From Chryseobacterium jejuense (GTDB lineage: Bacteria > Bacteroidota > Bacteroidia > Flavobacteriales > Weeksellaceae), in NCBI RefSeq assembly GCF_900100075.1, contig NZ_FNEG01000004.1, positions 1-64,000 on the forward strand: a stretch of 64,000 nucleotides of DNA, read 5' to 3'. A model generated the notes under the pieces. The model saw only the letters and a list, made by a program, of their open reading frames with translations, did not search any database and was not told where the DNA came from. The position numbers and the translations under genes are program-made. This document shows, piece after piece, positions 33,143 through 40,900 of this stretch (the first letter of the stretch is position 1; each line of letters opens with the position of its first letter).

Positions 33143-34351
33143 TTATTCAGTCTCTTCTTCAGAATCACCTTCCACAGCAATTCCCTGCGGAGCTGCTTTT
33201 TTGAAAATAAACCAAAGTTTAATTTTTAAAGCAATCCATCCTATGATGGCATACACTACTACAAGAACACTTAAATGTTTCAGATATGGGAAAGTCAGTT
33301 CTACAGATCCTTTCTGGATCAAGAGGATTTTAAAAGCCTGTAAAAATGGAGTCAATGGGATGATATTCGCGATAAACTGTACAAAAGCCGGCATTGCGCT
33401 TAATGGCCATGTAAATCCACTGATGATAAAGGCTGGTGAAGCAATTACCATAAGAATCTGTGTTGCCTTCAAAGCATCCGGAATCAATATACTGATAAAT
33501 ACTCCCAGGAAGGACACCGAGCCTACAAAAACAGCTGTCAGAAGGATAAAATTAAGTATTCCCTCCGGCATCGGAACCCTAAAGATCATGTGCATAAAGT
33601 AGTAAATACCTACAATAAGAATAGAAGACACCCAAATTGGGATTACCTTAATCAACATGGTTGGGAATGCCCACTTCTTCATTTTCACATATTCTTTTAC
33701 AAAAGATCCTCTTTGGAATTCTGCCGCAAAACTTACCGCCATGGCCAGCAAAATAACCTGTTGTAATACTACCGCCAACATCGCCGGCCACATAAAGATC
33801 AGATAATTTCCGGTAGTGTTGAAAAGAGTAATATAATTGGCTTTAAAAGGCTCATATTGGGTTGCAGCTTTTGCTGCAGGCATTCCTGCTTTCTGTAATG
33901 CTTTAATGGATGCTCCGGCAGAGAATGTTCCAATGGTAAGCTGAAGTGCTTTGGATGCAAAATTAGCCGTTAAAACATTTCCTGTATTGATATAAACATT
34001 CAGTTCAGGATATTTTTTCTGAAGCATATCTCCCTCAAATCGGGAGGGGATAATCACCACTGCGGCTGCTTCATGCCTAATGACCTCATCTTTTATACTT
34101 AAAGGTTCCTGGATATATTTGATGATCTTAATACTCTTATTGTCATCCAACATTTCCGTTAATTGGTTTGATAAAGGCGTATTATCTCTATCCACAACTA
34201 ATACAGGCGTGTTTTCAACTTTTCCGCTTTGGTAGACAAACCCCAGCAAAGTAGCATAAAAGATCGGTGCCACAAAGAACACTGTTCTTAAGGTTGAATT
34301 GCTGAAAAAAAGCTTGAATTCTCGTTTTAAAAGGCGGAAAAATTCTTTCAT
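33143..34351 (-). CDS. ABC-2 type transporter permease (YhhJ-like)
   Basis: The 402-residue protein has one N-terminal membrane segment (FFVAPIFYATLLGFVYQSG), a periplasmic domain of about 150 residues (TPVLVVDRDNTPLSNQLTEM onward) and five C-terminal membrane segments. It matches the ABC-2 family as in YbhR/YhhJ, with the final acidic tail GDSEEETE. It is the last gene of a TolC-HlyD-permease operon that would form a cell-envelope-spanning exporter. No ATPase gene is present in the operon, so a nucleotide-binding partner must be encoded elsewhere. The substrate is unknown. Confidence 0.85.
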   Translation of the reverse strand: MKEFFRLLKREFKLFFSNSTLRTVFFVAPIFYATLLGFVYQSGKVENTPVLVVDRDNTPLSNQLTEMLDDNKSIKIIKYIQEPLSIKDEVIRHEAAAVVIIPSRFEGDMLQKKYPELNVYINTGNVLTANFASKALQLTIGTFSAGASIKALQKAGMPAAKAATQYEPFKANYITLFNTTGNYLIFMWPAMLAVVLQQVILLAMAVSFAAEFQRGSFVKEYVKMKKWAFPTMLIKVIPIWVSSILIVGIYYFMHMIFRVPMPEGILNFILLTAVFVGSVSFLGVFISILIPDALKATQILMVIASPAFIISGFTWPLSAMPAFVQFIANIIPLTPFLQAFKILLIQKGSVELTFPYLKHLSVLVVVYAIIGWIALKIKLWFIFKKAAPQGIAVEGDSEEETE

Positions 34352-34432
34352 CTGTATATTTTAATATTTTAAATGATCAGGCGGAACCCTACTTTTCTTA
34401 TATGAAACCGCCTGCTCTACTTCGTTTCGTAA

Positions 34433-35392
34433 TTATTTCAGAATAACGTTAGCATTCACCAAAAGACTTTTGGCTTTATTCATATCCGTTGGCTTTACTT
34501 TAATTTCGTAAATCGCATCCTGTAACTGATAATCAGGGTAAGCTGTCGTAATATCTGCATATCTTGTAAGCTGCTTGATATACACAACAGTTCCCTGCAG
34601 GCTTTCTTTATTGTAGACGATCTGCATATTCACATTCTGGCCTTTCTTATATTTTGAAATAGCACTTTCAGGAACAGTAAATCTGAAATAAGTACTTTCG
34701 GGAATATAACCGTTGAATAAAGCAAATCCTGCGGTTGCCAGTTCTCCTGTATTCAAACTGATGGTTTCAATTTCCATATCATTGGTAGCAATGATATATC
34801 TTTCTGAGTAAGCTACATTCGCTTCCTGTAATGCTCCTTTTGCCTGAGAAGCCTGTCCAGCTGCCATTTCTACTTTTTCGAAACGGGTTCCTCTGTTCAC
34901 ATCATCCAACTCTGCTACTACAGCATCATACTGTGCTTTTGCCCCCTGAAGTTTGGCATACACTTCATCATGTGCCTGTGGTGACATTAGACTGTCTCGG
35001 AACATATTATTGGCTCTCCTGTAAGACTTCTGTGCAAAGTCATATTGCTCTTTCAGTCCTTTATATTTTGCCTGAAGCTGTCTAAGCTGATCCGGTGTTG
35101 CTCCGTTTTTAGCCATTTGTTCCTGAGCTGTCGCAGCACTTACTGCTCCTTGTGCCTGGGCAATTTTTGCAGACACTTCCGGTACATCAAGCTGTGCCAG
35201 GGTATCTCCCTTTTTCACAGTCTGGCCTTCAGAAACATATATTTTTAAAATCCTTCCGGTTACCTTTGGAGCAAATGAAATGACATCCTTTTTGGTTTTC
35301 CCTTCAGGTTCTTTAATTTTTTCGTTTTTCTTATCACAACTTCCCAGTAAAAACAGAGAAGCAAAGACTATAGCTATATTTTTATGCATCAT
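34433..35392 (-). CDS. HlyD-family membrane-fusion lipoprotein
   Basis: The protein starts MMHKNIAIVFASLFLLGSCD, with lipobox LGSC; a start one codon later is equally possible. Residues 40-75 form the first half of the lipoyl domain (PKVTGRILKIYVSEGQTVKK). A long alpha-hairpin of about 110 residues follows (AQGAVSAATAQEQMAKNGAT to VAAGQASQAKGA-like helices), then the second lipoyl half and a beta-barrel (RFTVPESAISKYKKGQNVNM). It should bridge the inner-membrane permease and the TolC channel. It lies 8 bp downstream of the TolC gene and 81 bp upstream of the permease gene. Confidence 0.88.
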   Translation of the reverse strand: MMHKNIAIVFASLFLLGSCDKKNEKIKEPEGKTKKDVISFAPKVTGRILKIYVSEGQTVKKGDTLAQLDVPEVSAKIAQAQGAVSAATAQEQMAKNGATPDQLRQLQAKYKGLKEQYDFAQKSYRRANNMFRDSLMSPQAHDEVYAKLQGAKAQYDAVVAELDDVNRGTRFEKVEMAAGQASQAKGALQEANVAYSERYIIATNDMEIETISLNTGELATAGFALFNGYIPESTYFRFTVPESAISKYKKGQNVNMQIVYNKESLQGTVVYIKQLTRYADITTAYPDYQLQDAIYEIKVKPTDMNKAKSLLVNANVILK

Positions 35393-35400
35393 TTTAATTT

Positions 35401-36813
35401 TTATGGGATTAAATAAAATTTGGTAATATCCAGTTCCTGAGTTGCTCTCATCAGTTCTATTCCTGCTCTTCTCTGGTTGAAAATTGCATTCTGATATTCC
35501 AGTTCTGAAGCTTCAAGATCATTTTCCGCATCAATAAGCTGGGATGATTTGCTCATTCCATATCTGAATTCTTTTTCAGCCTGTACCAATGCATTTTTTG
35601 CCAGTTCTTTTTGTTTAGCTTTTAAAGTGATCTGTGCTGTCGCAATATCATAATTGGTTTGATTATTCGCCAAATTCAATGATAGCTTTTTCAATGCATC
35701 TTCTTTCTGATTCTGCAATACCTCTTTACCCACTTTAGCTGTTTCTTCAGCATGCTTCCCTTCTTTTCCATCGAAAATTTCCCATTTAAAACCAACTCCT
35801 GCTGTAATTAATGGGAAGACATTGATATTGTTAGGGCTCCAGTCCAGTTTTTTCCCTTCATATCCAAGTACTGGAACAGCCGGAATTACGTTTTCAGAAC
35901 TTTTGATACGATTTCCGTACAATCCTATATAGTAAGCGGAAGCCATCAACTGAACTTTAGGAATCATCCAGGTTTTTTCTGCTTTTATTTTATAGTCTGC
36001 AGCAGCAATTCCATGCTCAAGAGCGCGAACTTCTGCTCTTTGCTCTATTCCTTTTTCTGCCGTGAGAAGTTCTACAGGAGATAATACCGGATCAATCATT
36101 CTCAGACGTTCCTTACTAATTCCCGTTAAAATATAAAGCTGGGTAAGGAGCAATTCTTTTTTCCCTTCATATTCTACAACCTTTGCATTTAAAGTGGCTT
36201 GAGCCAATTCAATTTTCTTATGGTCGTAAGGGGTAATCAAGCCGTAACCTAATGCTTTATCTGCTGTTTTCTTGTTGATGTCCAGTCTTTTTTCACTTTC
36301 ATCCAATACCTTTTTAGACTGATGGATCAATGCCAACTGGTCATAGGCTTTAGAAATAGTGGCCATCACTTCATCTTTTGTTTTTTCCAACAAAATATCT
36401 TCAGACTTCTTTTTTTCTTCTACTGCTTTTTTCAGGTATTTTACTTTACCTCCTGAATACAGAAGCATTTTGGCATCTGCTTTGGCAACGCCAGAAAACC
36501 CTGATACATTGAAGTTGTTATTAAAAGTTCCTTCCGGGATATTGATGAAAGGGGCCAGATTAATTTCCGGTGACGTAAGTCTTGCTGTTCCGTTAAGGTA
36601 ACCTACTTTACCACTTAGTTCCAAAGTAGGAAGAAAGATATCTTTTAACTTGTGCTCGTCAAGATCGGTAAGTTTGTTTTGGGTAATCTGCATCTTCAGG
36701 TTCGAGTCCCGAACCATTGCACTATCCAGAAGTTCTTTAAAATCCGGCGCAGACTGTGCCCAAGCAGGAAAAGCAAAAAAACTAAACGTAAAAATCAATA
36801 AATTGTTTTTCAT
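35401..36813 (-). CDS. TolC-family outer-membrane efflux protein
   Basis: The 470-residue protein has a signal peptide (ending PAWAQ). It has two repeats of the TolC long-helix/strand pattern: KELLDSAMVRDSNLKMQITQ near residue 25, KDEVMATISKAYDQLALIHQ near 145, SLNLANNQTNYDIATAQITL near 375 and ELEYQNAIFNQRRAGIELMR near 430. It forms the trimeric outer-membrane channel of the exporter completed by the HlyD and permease genes. A promoter with TATCTTTG lies 46 bp upstream. Confidence 0.9.
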   Translation of the reverse strand: MKNNLLIFTFSFFAFPAWAQSAPDFKELLDSAMVRDSNLKMQITQNKLTDLDEHKLKDIFLPTLELSGKVGYLNGTARLTSPEINLAPFINIPEGTFNNNFNVSGFSGVAKADAKMLLYSGGKVKYLKKAVEEKKKSEDILLEKTKDEVMATISKAYDQLALIHQSKKVLDESEKRLDINKKTADKALGYGLITPYDHKKIELAQATLNAKVVEYEGKKELLLTQLYILTGISKERLRMIDPVLSPVELLTAEKGIEQRAEVRALEHGIAAADYKIKAEKTWMIPKVQLMASAYYIGLYGNRIKSSENVIPAVPVLGYEGKKLDWSPNNINVFPLITAGVGFKWEIFDGKEGKHAEETAKVGKEVLQNQKEDALKKLSLNLANNQTNYDIATAQITLKAKQKELAKNALVQAEKEFRYGMSKSSQLIDAENDLEASELEYQNAIFNQRRAGIELMRATQELDITKFYLIP

Positions 36814-36858
36814 GGTTTATGTTTATAACAAATATAATGCAAAAAATGTTAAAATACT

Positions 36859-36866
36859 CAAAGATA
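36859..36866 (-). promoter_or_regulatory. candidate promoter of the TolC-HlyD-permease operon
   Basis: TATCTTTG on the minus strand matches TAnnTTTG exactly. The transcript start would be near 36853, about 40 nt before the TolC start codon. The -33 TTG is not at its best position. Confidence 0.5.
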
Positions 36867-37123
36867 ATTTAACAAAAGCATGAATTTATAATAAGTTTAA
36901 AATGTGTTTAAGTATAAAAGTCTTTACAATAATGTCTTATCAAAACCGTTTAAAAGTTAATTAAAAACTAAAAATCTTTGAAAAAATTTTTAACTCCACT
37001 TTTACCCTTCTTCTTTTAAACCCTTTTTCGTAGAATACAAAGGCATTTAAGATCTCCTGATTAGAAATTCAAATAAATAGCATAGAAGATTAAGTTGACT
37101 TTGAGATAATGAAATTCTGATTC

Positions 37124-37300
37124 TTTTAACGCTAGGTTCGCAAAAGATGAATCAAACTTGAAAATAGTTTCGTTCGCTAAGGCATTTCATTTAGCTAAGA
37201 TATTTACTGTTTCATTGCTGAGTGAAACACCTTTGTAAGCATTACATGATAAAAAAGGATGAATATCTTCAAAAAACCTTGCGATCTATTGCATTAAAAT
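37124..37300. repeat. dispersed nested-hairpin repeat, copy A
   Basis: The copy runs from TTTTAACGCTAGGTTCGCAA to CCTTGCGATCTATTGCATTA. It aligns over its length with copy B at 48931-49096; shared phrases include GGCATTTCATTTAGC and TGCTGAGTGAAAC against CGCTGAGTGAAAC. The inner arms can pair (GGCATTTCATTTAGC with GCTGAGTGAAACACC), but this copy is more degenerate than B. Confidence 0.65.
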
Positions 37301-37324
37301 AATGTCATAAAAACATATAAAAGC

Positions 37325-37356
37325 GAAAACTCCCCACATTGCTGTGAGGAGTTTTC
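37325..37356 (-). terminator. terminator after the ecotin gene
   Basis: GAAAACTCCCCACA and TGTGAGGAGTTTTC form a 14-bp stem with one mismatch around a 4-nt loop. It lies 24 bp after the ecotin stop on the minus strand. Confidence 0.75.
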
Positions 37357-37379
37357 TGTTTATAATAAGCTTGCAAATT

Positions 37380-37868
37380 TTACTTCTGAACTGCTTTTTT
37401 CATCCCGTTATCAGGTCTTAAAACTCTGTAACGAACTTCGATGTCTTTTGGTACATAGAATACCAATGGCAGTTTACTGTTGTATCTTACGATTTCCGGC
37501 TTAAGGGTAACAAACTTTTTAGTCATTTTTTTATCCAGACAAGCCATTAATGTTCCTGCAGTCTCTCCTTTTGATTCTACTTCATAATAGTTATATCCCC
37601 ATCCCTGAAGATCCTGACTTTTCATTTCTCCCATTAAAGAGTAATTGTTACAGTCTAACATTTTTTCAGTTCCTACAAAAACTTCCACTTTTAAATCGTT
37701 TTCATTTTTTGCTACAGGAAGCTGGATATATACTTGCTTGTATCCTTCTTTAGCTTTTGGGAACATTTCAATCTGTAGTTTTTCAAACTTTTCAGCTTTC
37801 TTTTGAGCGAAAGCACTTACCCCAGCCATCAATACCAATCCAGTAATTAAAGTTTTTGAAAATTTCAT
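37380..37868 (-). CDS. eco: ecotin, periplasmic serine-protease inhibitor
   Basis: The 162-residue protein has a signal peptide (ending SAFA) and aligns throughout with E. coli ecotin: IEMFPKAKEGYKQVYIQLP, DLKVEVFVGTEKMLDCN, LQGWGYNYYEVESKG, GTLMACLDKKMTKKFVTLKP and VRYNSKLPLVFYVPKDIEVR. Cys73 and Cys110 match the ecotin disulfide. The reactive loop here is GTLMAC where E. coli has STMMAC, so the P1 residue is Leu107, which still suits chymotrypsin/elastase-like enzymes. Ecotin dimers inhibit many S1 proteases. The gene lies 43 bp downstream of a giant alpha-2-macroglobulin gene on the same strand, so the two inhibitors are probably co-expressed. Confidence 0.93.
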   Translation of the reverse strand: MKFSKTLITGLVLMAGVSAFAQKKAEKFEKLQIEMFPKAKEGYKQVYIQLPVAKNENDLKVEVFVGTEKMLDCNNYSLMGEMKSQDLQGWGYNYYEVESKGETAGTLMACLDKKMTKKFVTLKPEIVRYNSKLPLVFYVPKDIEVRYRVLRPDNGMKKAVQK

Positions 37869-37911
37869 TTTATTTGGTTTTAAATTTTACGTATTTGTTA
37901 ATAGCCAAAAA

Positions 37912-40900
37912 TCATTCCAAAATCTGAATTCCGGTTCCTTTTGTGTGCGAATTCATCTGAGGAGCATAGTAATTTTGCATTGTAGTAATGCCGTTTGAGA
38001 ACTTTCCGGACGCATTAGCAACTACATCATATTCAAACACATATTTACCTTTTGGCATATATTGAATATAGAAATTTGTGGACGCATCTTTAGTAGATTG
38101 ATAATATCCTAAATTATTTTTCCACTGGTATCCTGACAACGCATCAAGAGGTTCAAATCCTGCTGCACGCATATCTTTAATATGAATGAATTCCATTGCT
38201 CTGTCAGTATTCAGAATCATTCTTACTGTTACTTTATCTCCTACTTTCAGTGGCGTCTCCGGTGAAATCTTCTGAAGTTCTTCTCCGTTTACGGTCTTCA
38301 CTTTTTTGTAAAGTTCTTTGGTTACGGAAATATAATTTTCAGATGATTTAATTTTATCCAGATCTTCATAATACTGCCAGAATAATCCTCCCTGAACAAT
38401 CCCAGGTCCCGGTTTGGTTACCGTAACGGTTCCAAGGTTTTTATCTATGGTATCTGTTTTCACTGTTGATTTCACATATCCTGTTGCCTGGGTTTGAGGA
38501 ACGATTTCTTTTCCGCCCCAAACGATTGTTGCTTTATCACTTTCAACACCTGTCCATGATTTCCCTGAATTTAAAATCGTAAAGATCACTTCAGCTGTTC
38601 CTCTTGAGCTTCCCCATGAGTTTACTTCTTTCTGGGTTACCAGCCAGATCTTCGCATCTTCTATAAAGTTCGTGTCATTTGCTTTTAATCTGTTGAAAGC
38701 TTCCAATGCCCCAGCATGATTCACTACTTTAGAGCTGAACCAGCCCCAATCATTCAGGTTTTGCTTCCAATATACTCCTTGTGTTTTAGTATCTGTTGAA
38801 GTTTCTTTAAGGTAAGTCATCAATTTATCAGATACGTCTTTCACTCCATAATCATTCATCAATAAAGCGGCACGGTGAAGTCCGAAGAAGGTAAAGTCGG
38901 TAATTTTCGCCGTTTTTGCTTTTTGTTTTACCAACGTTTTCAGGGCAGCTCCTTTTCCTTTTAAAGGATATTGTTTTTCCCAGTAGTTTCTGGTATCCAA
39001 ATAATCAAGAACCCAGTTGCTCCAGACATTTTCTTTCTTCGTATCTGCATATTTACTGATTTCGTTATCTACATATTGGATCAGTTTTGCTACTAAAGCA
39101 TTCTGCCCTGCACTCTGATACTCTTTTGCATTATCTTTTAACCATAGATTAATCTTTCCAAGGTTTTTAAGAATGTATAATGAAGTCCCATAAGAACTTG
39201 GATATCCAGCATACCATGAGAATCCCCCATCAGGATTTTGAAGTTTGCTGAAATCATCCCAATTCTGGTTGATTGAATTTCTCATCGTGTTCACATCAAA
39301 CAGAAGAGCCAGTTTTTGCATCTGTTCAGCTTCATTTTTACTTTCCAGCACCCATGGAGTTTCATCCAATAGCAACTGTTTCAGTTCCTGATTTTTTTCA
39401 AGGTTTGAATTCAATAATCCTTTGCCCTGATACTCATCAAATACCGTTTTCATTTTAGGATTCGCTTTGAATACCTCTGAAGCCAATACATCTGCAAACC
39501 ATTTGTTGAAAATAACATCTGCTGAATTGTTCTGGTCATTTTTCAGACTTGGAAGGGCAAACATAATTTCCCAGATCGGGTTGGTGGTTAATTCCAGTGT
39601 ATTAGAAACATTTGATGCTGTTGTAGAAGTATTGTTTTTAAGATTATCTAATACAAAAGTCTTTGTTTCTCCTTCTTTCACAAAAACAGGTACTGCATCA
39701 GTCACCAACATTCTGTTTGGTAATACTGCTACTGCCTGTTGTTCTCCGTCAGAATAAGCTCCTGCCTTAGCTACTACTTTTAAAATGATAGAGGATACAT
39801 TGTTTGGAACTTTTAATTTCCAGGTTAACGCACCATTTCCGTTTTCATTTAAATCAAAATTCTGTGTTCCTGAAGTGATTCCGAATTTTGAAGAGATGTT
39901 TTCATTGGTGAAGGCATCTAAAATCTGTAATTCAGCAGAACCATTCATTTTTTTATTGGTAAGGTTGGAAAGTTTTGACTGTAAATTCAGTTCATCACCT
40001 TCTCTTAAGAATCTCGGATAGTTTGGAGTCACTGAGAATTCTTTTTGGGTCACCACTTCTTTTTCTAATGTAGCAGCTCTTGCGTCTTTTGTATGAGCAA
40101 GGAACATTAATTTCCATTTTGTTAATGCTTCCGGAGAAGTGAATTCAAAGTTAACATTTCCTTCTGCATCGGTTTTCAGATCCGGATAGAAGAAAGCAGT
40201 TTCATTTAAATTCTGACGTACCGGAACTTTTTCTAATGCTTCTTTTGATTCAGATTGATCTGCTACTGCGGCATCTGCAACCTGAATACCTGCCACTTTA
40301 CCAGCTATAGCCGATTCTTTTTGTCCATATCCTGTCATTACTACTTCTTCAGCCATTGCTGAATTTCTAGCAATAGGAGCTGCCGGCATTGCACCTGGTG
40401 CACCTTTACGACGTAATTTAGGAGATATTCCTCCGTTTCCTCCCAGACTATAAAATAAACTACCATCAAACCAATTAAAGTTAGGAACTGCCACATAATT
40501 TCCATTGAAATATTTCAATCGTTTCTGATAGCTTTTCTGCAACAGATATTCTCTCACATCATAAGAAGTAATGATATTGAATGGGGTGTATAATTTATCC
40601 CAGCCATAAGTATTCACAGCAAACTGGTCTAAAGACATGTCATACATATTGGCCAACACCTCTGCATTCAACTTCTCTTTATCATTTCCGGTAACTTTTA
40701 CCGTCCATTTTTCTTTTGAATTAGGCTCTAACTTATCTCTGAAAGTAACCGTCTCAATTTTTAAAGGCTTCTCGGTATCCTTGATCTTCAGAGCAACTGT
40801 TTCTGTTTGTACATCGTTAAATGCCACTAATTGGAACTGAAGATTCAGTTCTGAAATGCTTTTATCTTTTGGAATATCAGCCGTGTATTCAAGAATTCCT

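Larger units (their letters stand above)
36814..37379. other. 566-bp spacer with one dispersed repeat and no gene
   Basis: The spacer contains the TolC promoter, a dispersed nested-hairpin repeat (37124-37300) and the ecotin terminator (37325-37356). Between 36900 and 37120 there is only AT-rich DNA in which I see nothing. Confidence 0.6.
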
